The notes under the pieces were generated by a model. That model had not been told where the DNA came from. It did not search any database and worked only from the letters and a program-made list of their open reading frames with translations. A DNA stretch of 64,000 nt from Melanocharis versteri (taxonomy: Eukaryota > Chordata > Aves > Passeriformes > Melanocharitidae). Below, piece after piece: positions 13,373-24,846 of the stretch. The position numbers and the translations under genes were made by a program. The stretch spans positions 372,001 through 436,000 of the forward strand of contig VZTG01008543.1 of assembly GCA_013397845.1 (NCBI GenBank). Direction: 5' to 3'. Each line of letters opens with the position of its first letter. Within the stretch, counting starts at the first letter, position 1.

Positions 13373-15494
13373 GCTTGCACCACAGCTCAGACCAAATCAA
13401 AGCAGACCCGCAGAACATCTGGTCTGGAGATTGTGCGCTAGCAGCTGAGTGGCAGCATGTCTCCCAGCCCGACAGGCAGTCAGGAGCAGATATGTCTCAG
13501 GCTGCCTTGGAGGCTCTTGCTCAGCCTGGCTGGCTGGGGATAGCTGCTCTGCTCGCAGCCTGCAGCGGCCGTGCTGCGTGCCCGTGATCTCAGACAAGGC
13601 TGCCCACGAGCAGGAGGCAGGAGAGGCTGTGACAAGGGCTGCAGGGAGGTAGGGAGACAGCTCTGTGGCAGCCAAGCACACAAAGGTGCAGGGTAGGGGA
13701 CATGGTGGCAGCAGGGAACGAGGTGGGTGACACAGGAAACACAGGGAACAGTGCGGGTGAGTAGAGGAGCAGAAAAGTGAGGTCCAAAGCAGGTATGCAG
13801 AGTCTCGCCTGCCGCTGAGCTGGGCAGCCATGAAGTAAACCAGTGCATTGTGCTAAATTGCTTACACACCTCCAGGCCAAAAGAGGATGATGTGCCCACC
13901 CTCCACACAATGCTCAGGCCAAGCAACACCACGTCCCAAGAGAGGACAGCAGCTGTTTGGAGAAAATGCTCCACAGAACGGATCGATGAACAAGGGCACA
14001 GCCAGGGGCCGTGGCAAGGTTAACGGAGTGGTGAACTGCACAATGTGTTTGCCAGGAAGGATTCGATCCCCATGAACGATGGAGGCACAGTCAGCCATGC
14101 AGACCTGATTCTTCAGTGCTGAAGGCAGCAGTAACTTCACCACTGAGACCTCTGAGACAGGGACAGTCCAGACACCCAGCCCCACTTTCCTCAAGCCCAT
14201 GGAGATGAGACAGCCAGCTACCCTTTCTCAAACTCACCCCAGATCAACAGGAAGCAAATTGCCACCATTTACTTGTTTTCCTTTCTTTTAACTACCAAGA
14301 ATGCTGAAAAGGCTTCCATTTTGAAATGTCACAAATGTATAAGAAAGAAAAATGCATTTATTTATTCTTTTTCTCTGTTTCAGAGATCTGACTCTCCTGA
14401 ATGTCAGTTCCAAAATCCTCAGTGGCTTATGAGAAATGGAGCTTGCTCTTCTCTGAGTGCCTCATGATGCTGAAAGAGGACAAGCTTACTTTAGACCATT
14501 GAAAAAAAGGGAAAATATACAGCAACATAAGTACAGACTGCATGAACCGATTTGTCAAGTCACTTTATCCAGTGTCCCAACTTTATGCTGGACTTCTTCC
14601 ACGTGGTCTTGCATTATCTCCCTTTCTTCTCACCTTGTAAAGGTTCCAGTCGTGCACAGATCTCCACATGTGTCTGTGAAACATGCAGCAGTTGCTTTGG
14701 TCTGTCAGTGTGATTTAAGTTGTAGTCTTCTTATGTTGGGGCTCTGCTGTTGCTAACACTCCCATGCTTAACTACCTCACATAGCAGAGTTTAGCACATG
14801 TGCAAGAGTTGGCAAGACTGGCTATTTGCTTGAGACACATTATATGAGAGCTATAAATACTTGAAATGTGGCCAAGAACAAGTTTTGAAACTATAAAAGT
14901 AGCATTGGGGGTGAAATGACAACTTTCATTGTCAAAAGGACAGCACTTGATTACAATTTACTGGATTTTTTATTTCCTCCCTAGAAATTAGTGAACTATT
15001 GGAGGCAAAATATTGCAGAAAGTTTTCTTTAATATAGGTTCTACATTTTCCTGGAAACAATCATTGCCTTCTTTGTTTCAGATGCTGAAAGAACCAAGAT
15101 ATACCAGAATACTCAGAGAGTCTTAGCTATGCTTGAGCATAATCTGGAAGTATTATGCTTGTGGCTTAAAAGATCATTATTTTTAAATGCTTCAGTTTCA
15201 GCCAGTGTATAAAAATATCAGGAAAATCAGAATGATCCTGGTAAATCAGCTTTGTGATGCCTTCTCCATTAAGGTTACTTATTCAAAATCATGCAGAAAT
15301 TGATCCAACACAGAACATGCTCTAAGTTATACAATGTCTCTGCTTGTCTAGATGCAACACATCACAGCTTCTGACAAAAACAATATAAAGGAACTCACAA
15401 AAGAGATTGTAGGAAGGAATGATTCACAGAAAACAATATATGCAAATGACAGTAGAAGGGCAAACAAAGCATCTAAAACTATAGAAAGGGAAGG
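13373..15494. other. Noncoding DNA with a local GC-rich patch
   Basis: The part at about 13.4-13.9 kb is GC-rich (roughly 60% by eye). It is therefore poor in stop codons, giving overlapping frames of 106-164 codons on the minus strand. The frames overlap in different phases and resemble no known protein, so I attribute them to composition. CpGs are only mildly enriched (about eight in 13431-13620), short of a CpG island. The rest is AT-rich unique sequence. Confidence 0.6.
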
Positions 15495-16650
15495 AAGGGA
15501 AATTATTGAAAGAAATTAGCCCACAACCTCGCTGTAAATGCATGAAAGAAAACAAGAAGATGGGCCAACAGCCAGTAGGTATTTGTCAGAGAGAAACCAT
15601 ACCAAACAGCTCATTCATTTCAGGAAGATGATAGAATAGTTTTCCTTTGTGGTTAGGGAAAAGTATACACATCATATAATTTAATTTTAACACATTTTTT
15701 TGTGGGGTATCACAGGAAGACCACATGAACAAGCTAGGGGAGTATGGAATGGATGAACTTATCACAGGGGAGTAATAAACCTGGTAGGAAATAAAGCTGG
15801 TGTTTGGAGAGAAAACATAAGTGTTTTTTGGACAAGTTACGCTGCACTTCTGGAGTTTTACAAGTGTTTGTCTGTGATGCAGGGATACTTAGTATTTTCA
15901 TCAATGACTATTAGGATGAAAAAAAACCAGGATGATTATTAAAATCTGGAGATGATGACCAAACTATGTGGACCTGCAAGTGTGTCGGAAGACAGGATAA
16001 ATCTGGAATGCCCTAGAAGGGGGATAGAACTGGAGTTATAAAAGGAGACTGTAATTCAGTAGGGACAAGTAGAAAGTACCTGGACAAGAATCATCACCAT
16101 GAATAAACTCAGGCTCAAAAATAACACTACAGGTAGCATTTCTACAGAACAGATCTGGGGATCTTAATGCTCAACGGAAGTCAGTATTTTCATGCTATTT
16201 TTTAAAAAGTTCAATGCTGTTTCAGAAGGTATGAATAGGAATAAGTGAAATAGACTTTGACCTCTATTCAGAATTCCATAAAGCTTCAGCTGAATATTAG
16301 AACATCTGTCCAGTTTTGGGCAGAACACCTCAAGAAATGTAGGGATCAATAAAAAGGAATGCAGTGGAGTTCATAAAAAAAATATAGAAAAGCACAATCT
16401 CTGGCAGCAGATTGAATGAGTTCTGATTGTAGCAGAGAGTAAAGGCATGGCTGACTCTTCAAAGCCCCCAGCAAGGCAGACAAGCAGTGACAGGCTTACA
16501 TTATGACCAGAAATATTCGGGTTAGCTGTAATTTAGGAAAGTTTTAAAATTGAGAGTACTAAAATGACAGAATAGATTTCCTGGAGATGAGTTTTGTTGG
16601 AGGTCTTTAGGGACACATTAAAAAGTATGTGTGATGAAGGAAAAAAATAC
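15495..16650 (+). mobile_element. Ancient CR1/L3-clade LINE fragment (RT part to 3' region)
   Basis: Several separated blocks line up, in the right order, with the 3' half of CR1/L3-type LINEs as I know them. A block around 15594-15607 (ACCATACCAAAC) matches the region that encodes the middle of reverse transcriptase. TTAGTATTTTCATCAATGAC near 15890-15909 matches the segment before the active site. The catalytic Phe/Ala-Asp-Asp region lies at 15945-15971. GTCCAGTTTTGGGCAGAACA near 16309 and AGACAAGCAGTGACAGGCTT near 16480 are the downstream hallmark blocks. The body is riddled with frameshifts and stops and has no intact ends, so it is a dead copy. Boundaries are approximate. The family name (CR1 versus L3) cannot be fixed without a library comparison. 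Confidence 0.8.
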
Positions 16651-17999
16651 CACTGGTCTTTCATTCAGGACAAGAAGTGGAATTCTTAAGGGGATATAGA
16701 GGCAATGATATTAATTTATTCTCTAAAGTGCTTTTATAAAGCTTATATAAAGAATTGAGTTTGAAACTGTTACTGATGTTTTACTCGTGGAAGAATGTTC
16801 AAAATATCCATTCAGGAACTGGATCCTCATTTTAACTGGGACTGTGAAGTGAAATATTCCCTCGTGTATCAAAAACTCCAGACAAAGTCATAGAGTCTGG
16901 ATGAGCTTGCAAGATCAGGTCGCAACTGGCTCTGCTAATACTTACCAGAAACTGCTGTCTTTGTAAGAGCTTTCGTTGGAATTACGTATAAACAGATCTG
17001 TTACCTTGCTCAGTCCAAAATTATGACCTTGGCTGAAGTGATGTTTGCTTGAATCCATTACTGGAAAAATACATTACAAGAAAAATTGCATGCAGCAATG
17101 GCTTGAAAGCAGAGAAGGAGCCAATATCAAGATCACTTTCCTATTCTGGAAATTCTGCCCCAAAAATGAGAGCTTTCAATCATGCAGCTAAAGTATTGAA
17201 ACCCAAGAAAGACTGAGACAAGATCAGTAGAGTTGTATCAGGAAGAACTTATTATGGAACAAATTCAGTACCAGACTGATATATTATGATTTATTGACAT
17301 GCCCTCTATACTGAATTATGGCCAGAAGTGCCAGTCCTGAAGGAGGAACCCAAACCAAGCACACCCAGCATTCCAATGGTGTGGGCTCAGAAGCTGAGCT
17401 AACCTCAAATAATCAAACTTGCAGAGGAGAGCTTGGATGGGAAGAGGTGGATCTGACTGCAGGCACTCTCCCCAGAGACTTGGTATAACTCTTCATGGTC
17501 AAGGGTCTGTTATGACAGATAACTGGCATGCAGATAGGCCATTTATGTGTAGGAGATGTGAAGCCATTTGCTGAATAATTTATGATATTATTGTAACTAT
17601 TGGCTGAGTGGCACGTGTGAGTAAAAAAAAAAAAATACTGAAAAAGCAAAAGAAAAGGATAATTGCGACAGCAGAAATTATGAGCTGAGGTGCTGAGTCA
17701 CTGAGGTGCTGAAATTAGAAAGAGAAAACATGACTAAATCTCTCTCCCTGATTATGTAGGGCTTTTCCCTTATGGTACAGCCCCCAGTGTATTACCAAAG
17801 CTTGTTTAAAATAATTCAGTGTCTTCTCATGGGGTGCAACTCTGCTGACTAATCGTTTGTATTCCTTTTTTTTTTCCTGATTCTTCTACCCACAACTTTA
17901 CATCCTACTACCTTAGCCCTTGGATGAACTGCATACAAATTCGTTTCCATAAATGAAACTTGCACCTTTCAAAAACCCCACACGTTGTTGTCCTATCAG
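16651..17999. other. Noncoding unique DNA
   Basis: No gene or repeat body recognised. A 13-nt A run lies at 17623-17635. An imperfect local duplication of a GAGGTGCTGA-type word lies near 17690-17710. Confidence 0.6.
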
Positions 18000-18175
18000 C
18001 CTCCCATTTCATTCTGGGTTGGTCAAAGCTTCAATATAATGTTCATTTTTATTTCTGGCAATTTCCTTCCATAAATCAGTCCCTCCAGTGCCTTAAACAC
18101 ATCTGTTACTTTTCTCTGAACATCTTCATACCTATCAATATCTTCCTGGAATAGAAGGATCTAGGATAATATCCA
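18000..18175 (-). mobile_element. Ancient CR1/L3-clade LINE fragment, antisense
   Basis: Read on the minus strand this resembles the region just after the reverse transcriptase of CR1/L3 LINEs. On the + strand the antisense hallmark words appear in order: CCTTCCATAAATCAG, CCAGTGCCTTAAACA, ACTTTTCTCTGAACATCTTC and TATCAATATCTTCCTGGAAT. In better preserved copies these correspond to the 'cctcataaatcag ... ctctctggac ... tcaatatctttcttgaa' stretch. Divergence is high and ends are not defined. It is an independent fragment, in opposite orientation to the one at 15.5-16.65 kb. Confidence 0.65.
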
Positions 18176-20968
18176 GTGTTTTAGGAGAATCATTACTTCA
18201 GATGGATTTTGCATTATTAAGTCCTGTAAGTAATTGCAAAAATTTAAAAAAGCTACATTCCAGTAACCCTGAGCCATAAGATGTTGGTGGTCTGTTCTGT
18301 ATGGCGTACAAAACAACACTGTGTGCCTCACATGGGACATAACTAGGGAAAAAACCCTGATGCTCAAAGAAAACTGGACCTGCTTCATGGTCCCCTGCAG
18401 CCTTTTTGACCTGTGAAAATTATAAACACTTCATCAATATTTTATAGTCCAATTTTTGAATCAGGTATTGAATAGATATGGTGGTAAGATTCACTTCTGT
18501 GCAGATAATCTGCATGATGATTAAATTTCATTTTGAGACCTGTTTTGAGGTGGGAGATGTTCTGAGAATGAATTGCATGCTTTACACTGTCAGTATGTTT
18601 ATCCCTAATAGTTACGAAAGTTAGTCACCTCTATGCAAGCAGACCACAGCATATATTAAAGCTGATTTTTTAATTCAGTTTTAGGGTTCTTTTCTTCCCT
18701 CTTTTGTAGCGTGTTTCCTGTGGGTTATGGTTTACATCAGGCACCAGGAAGGAGCAAGACAGGATGCTGTAATGGGAAGAGTATAACACAAGCGTCATTC
18801 CAGGCCCTGCCTTTTCTATATCAGCTTGAACTCATCCTGACCTGGCTCTGGGACCTGTGTTTGGCAGAGCATTTCTGTTTATATGCTTCCTTTGGTTAGT
18901 CAGTCTCATCTGCTAGTGATTCTGCCCGAGTTTCTTATTAAACATAGGCAGATACAGAGCATCAGCATGCAGCAGTTCTACCTTTGGGTGCACAGGCCAT
19001 GCCAAGGTTTCAGCTAACACTGTTCCCTTCTTTCTCAACCTGACCAAGGATGAAGTAGTGCCCTACTTTGCACCCAACTCTAAAAGCAAGTGGCTGATAC
19101 TCCAGGAACATTGCCAGGGTGATTATCTCCTTGTAGGATTTTACTTTCAAGGAAGCTGTGATCAAGATACTTTTATACAGCTCCTTTGCATGTTGCTGTT
19201 CCTTGCCGACAGTCAAATTTTGAATTCCTGGGAAGAGGGAACTCCACATGCCACCACATGAACACACACCATCAAATGGTAATTTGAAATGTGCCTGTTC
19301 CTCTCTCTTGATGGTCTTTGTTCTTAGCATGCTGCTTGTGATTTTTCCCTTTCTTCCCAGGAAAAAAAATCAGAGTAAGGCACAAGCCTGATAATTCTTA
19401 TGTGATAAATGGCCCAGTCAAAACCAATGACAGTGCCTGAGGATCTGGAGAACTCTTGTACAGAACTGTAAGCACAGACCTTCTGCTGCCTAAGAATCTG
19501 TAAAGCAAATTTAGTTGCTTTAAAAAGACAGCTGGACTCTTATCACCTGCTGTGTTTGCGTTCTTCCCATCACTGTTGATATAACTTAGATTGGAATCTG
19601 ACTCTCTAATAAAACATTTGAGTGTTTTATTTTGTATTTTTTTTTGTTGTGTTTTTTAAATGCAAATCAAAGTCATTCATGATTCCTAGAATTTTCTGCA
19701 CTGAGCTGTTTGGTTAAGCAAAGACTCTAGTGATGGTGTGAATTATTTATTTATACTGTCTACTTTTAAGTTGGGCCAACATTAATTTGGCTGGGTCACT
19801 GGCATTGTGGATTTAATTGCCATGTAAATATCTATGGAGTCTATGTCTTTAATTAGTGTGCTAAATTCTACACAATTTATGAATAAAATATACTCATTTT
19901 GACATTTTAAAACAGTTATTTTATTAATGAAGAATTTATCAGTGTTATGCCAATTCCCTTGCCTTTTGTTAATTATATGCCTCTCTTGCATTTTCTGATA
20001 TGTTAATTTTGTTTGGTATAAATATTTGTCCTCATTTAGATGAATACATTGTCAATGTTGACTCATTCTTTTCCTCCCCACAGATCACTTAAATGGGACT
20101 TCATTTTTTTCATCTTGTTACTCTTACTGATTGGGAAGAATTATCCAGCTCTGTTCCATAAAATCCTCTTCACCCACGGAATGGCCTAGCTTTCTCTGTG
20201 TGGTATGCATGCCATGTTGAAAGGGATATCGGATAGGATTTAGCTATGTTTCTTACAAGAGGGAATAAAGAGAGAAGTTTTGCTAAGATACACTGTCCCT
20301 TCTGTGAACCTCTGCTGCTAGATTGGTAATTCACACATGATGTGTGCTGAAAGGCTTAAAGTATGCAGATATGGAACAAGGGACATGAACAGGAGAAGGC
20401 TGTGGTGCCAGAGTGCTTCTAGAGCAACGGCAAAGCCATAAACTACAGAGGAATAGCTATGTCCCTCTGCAAAGCATGTGCTTTTTTAACTTCACATTCC
20501 TGGCTAGGGTAATTCTGACTCCCTTTCCCTCTTAAAGAATAGGAAAGCAAACAACAAAATAAAATTGACATACGGCCATGAGTCTCTTGTGTCACATAGC
20601 TTGCTTATTTTTACTTGCACACGAACTGATATCGTGCCAAGACCACCAGAGAGGTACAAGGGAAGTACTGATGGGGGAAGGAGAGAGCAGGGGCGGCAGG
20701 TGTGAAACATTCAGAGAAGGCAACAGCAAGTCTGCCTCTGCGAAAGGGGAGGAATGGGAATGGCACCCACAAATAGTTGATTTAAGAACTAGCTTCACTT
20801 TAGAAACATGAAGTCCCCTGGTTTTATCAGGCATCTACACCATTGTTTGACATGAAAGCTGATAAGGGAGGCCAGGCTGAATGCTGAAGATAAAGCTTAC
20901 TGATGAGAAGGAGAAAAAATATTGACCCCGGTATGATTTGGGATAAGAGTTCAAGAAAAGAGACAGGG
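18176..20968. other. Noncoding unique DNA
   Basis: No gene or clear repeat. The segment near 19.6-20.0 kb is markedly AT-rich with several AATTA/TTAAT words. The overlapping frames at 19010-19330 (minus) and 20578-20834 (both strands) show no family resemblance. Confidence 0.6.
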
Positions 20969-21185
20969 ATCATAGAATAGAATCATAGAATCATTAAGGT
21001 TCCAAAAGTTCTCCAAGATCACCAAGTCCAGCCTTTGAACACTGTGTTTTCAGCAAAACTGTAGCACTTTTTGCTCTTTTCCAGTCATTTCTTGAACACT
21101 TCCATGGATGATGTGACTCCATCACTTCCCTTGGCAGTCTGTTTCAATGCTTGACAACCCTTTCAGTGAAGAAATTCTTCCTGAA
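20969..21185 (-). mobile_element. CR1 LINE, 5'-truncated 3' end, antisense
   Basis: The + strand begins with ATCATAGAATAGAATCATAG (20969-20988). This is the reverse complement of the characteristic CR1 3' terminus made of ATTCTATGA-type repeats. It then reads TCATTAAGGTT, CCAAGATCACCAAGTCCAGC, CTTGAACACTTCCATGGATG, TGACTCCATCACTTCC, GGCAGTCTGTTTCAATGCTT and TTTCAGTGAAGAAATTCTTC in the order of an avian CR1 tail. About 217 bp remain of an element whose full length is several kb, the usual result of 5' truncation during target-primed reverse transcription. It is moderately diverged and non-coding. Confidence 0.95.
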
Positions 21186-23734
21186 AGAAGAAGCAAAGAA
21201 CTTTTGAAAGCAAATTGAAAAGAAATAATAACCACGTAATGATTGACTCAATTAATGTAGCAAAAAAGATGAAAAAGAACCATGCACTTGCATAATTTTT
21301 ACAGACAACAGAAAACCCTGAAATTGTGTAACTTTTAAGATGCTAGGAAACACTGACAGTTGGGTGAGCAATTATAAGCAAATATTGTTTAAGTTCCAAA
21401 TACTACATTGCAAAGGAGTCAGGCTCTTGTTGTAGCAGGGGGTAGAAAAGCTGGCATGTGCATCAGCTCAATGCTGAACAAACAACACCTTAGAGCAGAA
21501 TCTTTTTTTTTAATGAGCCAGTCACATATAAAACCCACATTAATAGTGACAATGAAAAGCAGATGTTCTGAGTTTATTACACTGCTTTGAATAGACTCTA
21601 TCAAATATTAAGCCAAATTCAGCTGAGGTTACATGATCTTGTACCTCTTGGCCTCGTATAGCTGTTATGAAGGATTCGGTACTTCCACCACTCCTTGTCA
21701 GTACATGTAAGCTTTCTGTTTAATTATGCCTTTCCTGTTACAGCTTCTAACCTATGCTAGGTCACAGAAAAATGTCAGGAGAAGACAAATCAAAAGAAGC
21801 AGTCACAGCTGAGGGTCAAATCACAACAGCCACACTGCTAAGGACATGAACAAGTCTGTGGATGCAAAATTTGACATGATTCCAAGGACACATATGAGAA
21901 AAGCCACTGGAGATTAGATCTACTGGGAGTTACAGGCAAACGACATCAGGGTCAGGAAATCCCCTGAGGCAAATATATCTGGAGGCCTGTACAATGCTCA
22001 GGGAGTGTTATGCTTATTTGTCCAGAAGCAGGGAAGGGAGGAAGGAGTGGCCTGAGTCTGGCTCAGGGAGGCTCTGCTCAGGCCAGAAGTGGTGTGCAGG
22101 GCACGCACCGCAGAAGCCACCAAGCCAACAGCCCACCAGCTCTCCTGTGTGCGCTGTGGCTGATGCACCACAGCACTTGAAGCAACTCCGTCACTTGGGT
22201 TGGTCAGGATAATGCACCCAGAAAATTGTAGCATCTCCCTGGAAGAGAGTGAGTCTCACCCTGATGAAGTGGTGTGGTGAAATGGAAATATGTTTGGCTG
22301 GAAGAGAGGTATCACGTCTTGGAATGAGCTGTAGGCTGTAAGACACTTCTGCCTGTGAGCAGTGAGGATGCCAGTGCAGTTCCGATGGGAATGGCCCCAG
22401 GGCTGAGATGCATCCCATAACATGGACTGGGCCTCCCATGTGTGATCACTGCCTATCCACAGCAGCAGCAGCTCCACTTGGCAGGCTGGATGTGCATTCA
22501 TTTCAGAGATGAGGAGCTCTTAATCCACAGTTGCACTGAAAGTCTGGAGACTGTGTATCCATGGATATGTGTGTGTATGCATTCGCTTCATGCTTCACTG
22601 ACACAGCGGCCATTTTCACCTGAGGAACTGCATATAAATATCACACCTTGGATCACCCTTTAAACTTTAAATTCAACATCCCTACAGACCCTGTACTATC
22701 GTCCAGGTTATGTGAAAAGAATTTTCAGTTCTTATGTATTTTTTCTCACACATATATGCTGTAAGTAAATAAAAATGGTCAGGTTTGCCTATCTACTGGG
22801 GTGAGATTATATGTCAAAAGACAAATGGAGAATCTGGGCCTGCACGTGGATGTAGATCCTGACTGCTGTAAGTCACCTAGAAACATGAAGAGCCTCTTCT
22901 GACTCTTGAAATCTTTAGCACATGGATTACTTTCTATCCCAGACAAATTTCACGTCATCAGTTGCTCATTTCAGTTGCAGTAAAAATGAGGATTTGAACA
23001 CAGATTTAAAAGTAATCTGAGAATAATCCACTGAGCTCCTTGTTGAGCCCTCTCTCCCTGTTTATACTATTTGAATTTTGCCATTTTTGGACTGTGACTA
23101 CGTTCACATTTTTCTTTCTACCTTCATTGTATATTTTTCTATTATGCTGCTAATTTAGCGGTTTTTGAGGTGCTTGCAGGCTTCCTCTGAAATTATTTGA
23201 TCACGTACATTTGTGGAGTGCTTTAATGTCATCTGCTACTTACTTTTGTAACATGCACTGTGATTTGTTTGAACATTAATTTCTTTTGTGGATGGAAGCC
23301 AGCATACTGTTTTCACATCACAGATCTGCACTCAATTGTGTAACATTTGGATCAGGAGCATTTAGGATTAAATATGTTTTCTAAATGCCTTGAGAAAGCT
23401 TAACTCAACATAAGCTCTGCTGCAGTATTCTCACTTTTCAGGTAACTGATCTCAATGCTCTGAACAGCAGGACTTTGAAGACTTCAACCAGGAGGTGACA
23501 AGACTAGTTAATCTTGCTTCTTTTCCATGTTTCTTTTCATCTACTCTATTTTATTACGTTTGAAAATTAAAACAAATTTTGCCAAGAGCAAGTTTGTTTG
23601 CATATTGCCCTTTGTTTGCACTGACATTTATATACTTGCACAAAATTGCCATTCCTTCTTATGCTGAAATCAACTCTGCTTTATTGTGACACTACAGTTT
23701 AAGTAAGGGATATCCTACCGCGAGTTCAGCACAA
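21186..23734. other. Noncoding unique DNA
   Basis: No gene, RNA or interspersed repeat recognised. The 22.0-22.5 kb part is GC-richer and gives overlapping 72-82 codon frames on both strands, all without recognisable domains. Confidence 0.6.
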
Positions 23735-23994
23735 TAAAGACTGATTGAAGTGTCAGCGATTTCAGCTGTTTTGTATTGCAGAGTTACACATGCTCTACTC
23801 CATTTAAGCAAAACAATCCCAAGAAACAGAGATGACAGGATAAAGGTCAATAGTCAAAGATGTGAGCCCTTTAGTGAAGTTTACTGCAACAGAAAAAATT
23901 ACTGATTATATTTCTGTGCTTCTCTTTAATTTATTTATTTTTTTAATGAAGTGAATGATATCCTGGTACAAAGAAATTTCTTTAAAACGTTGCA
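23735..23994 (+). repeat. Left arm of a long inverted repeat
   Basis: This segment reappears in reverse complement at 24576-24846. The outer core 23735-23927 (193 nt) pairs with 24652-24846 (195 nt). By hand count there are 17 substitutions (15 transitions, 2 transversions) and one 2-nt indel, about 91% identity. Shared words include GACTGATTGAAGTGTCAG, CATTTAAGCAAAACAATCCC, GATAAAGGTCA, TAGTCAAAGATGTG and ATTACTGATTATATTTCTGT. Inward of 23927 the match weakens to roughly 70% and fades by about 23994. Similarity starts exactly at a TA dinucleotide (23735-23736). I recognise no transposon family in the arm and see no coding potential. Confidence 0.95.
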
Positions 23995-24575
23995 TTTTGT
24001 TTCCCAAATGTTCATGCAATTGGTCATGAGACTTGAATTATGAGGACAGAGATGAACCACACACAGGTATACAGAGAAGGATGCTCTAGGAAATTATAAG
24101 AACCCACATTATAGGAAGTCCATTAGCTTTCACTTCCTAAATAATTAAACAGTACACTTATTCGCCTTACCTCGAGAAGTGAAAATGGATCTTTTGCAAA
24201 GGGCATCCTCTTTTACTGGAGAAAATACATTGCTTCTCCACACAGAAAACAGAATACAATTTGAAATGTGCAGGAGAAATTCTAAAGAACCTGTAGAAAT
24301 CAATCAAATATCATTACAAATGCATACTAAAAACTAGAATTTTTCATTACACTGACAGTCAATATTTATGCAAGTCAACATGAAGTGATATCTCTATAGT
24401 TATTTGTGGATCAACATCACTCATCAGAGTTTATCAGATATTTTTCAATACAACATGTTTTCTTAGAAGAAAAAAATGTCACTTGAAAGTAAAATGTTTG
24501 CAGAAATAGCTCCGTTTCCCTGAGCTGATGAGTGGTTAGAAAGCCAGTTAGCTCAGGTCTATGCCAAATCACACC
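23995..24575. other. Spacer (loop) of the long inverted repeat
   Basis: About 580 bp of AT-rich sequence between the arms, with no meaningful open frame, no transposase-like coding remains and no second level of inverted symmetry that I could see. If the structure is a nonautonomous transposon, this is its unique interior. If it is an inverted duplication, this is the fold-back interval. Confidence 0.7.
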
Positions 24576-24846
24576 TAGCAACATGGCAAAGGAATGTCTT
24601 TGTACCAGAACATTTTACTTTATTAAAAAGAAGAAGAAGAAGAAGAAGAAGAAAGAGGAGCACAGAAATATAATCAGTAATTTTTCCTATTGCAGTAAAT
24701 TTCACTAAAGAGCCCACATCTTTGACTACTGACCTTTATCTTGTCAGCTCCATTTCTTGGGATTGTTTTGCTTAAATGGTATAGAGCGTGTGTAACTTTG
24801 TAATACAAAACACAGCTGAAATCACTGACACTTCAATCAGTCTTTA
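24576..24846 (-). repeat. Right arm of a long inverted repeat
   Basis: This is the reverse complement partner of 23735-23994. The strongest part is 24652-24846, ending exactly at the TA of CAGTCTTTA (24845-24846). Beyond that, the flanks (CCCAGCC here, CAGCACAA on the left) no longer match. This arm contains a pure (AAG)n microsatellite at 24628-24651, where the left arm has only a short T-rich TTTATTTATTTTTTT stretch. The repeat therefore expanded in this copy, or contracted in the other. The inner part (24576-24627) keeps a TGTACCAGAA word matching CCTGGTACA on the left. Confidence 0.95.
24626..24655. repeat. (GAA)n microsatellite
   Basis: Eight uninterrupted AAG units at 24628-24651 with a purine-rich continuation. 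It sits inside the right arm of the inverted repeat and marks the transition from the well-matched outer core to the weaker inner match. Confidence 0.97.

Noticed and set aside
13397..13974. Overlapping minus-strand frames of 106-164 codons
   Set aside because: They lie in a GC-rich patch where stop codons are rare, use different phases of the same DNA and resemble no protein.
14050..14075. AGGATTCGATCCCC resembling a tRNA B box
   Set aside because: No matching A box, acceptor stem or cloverleaf can be folded around it.
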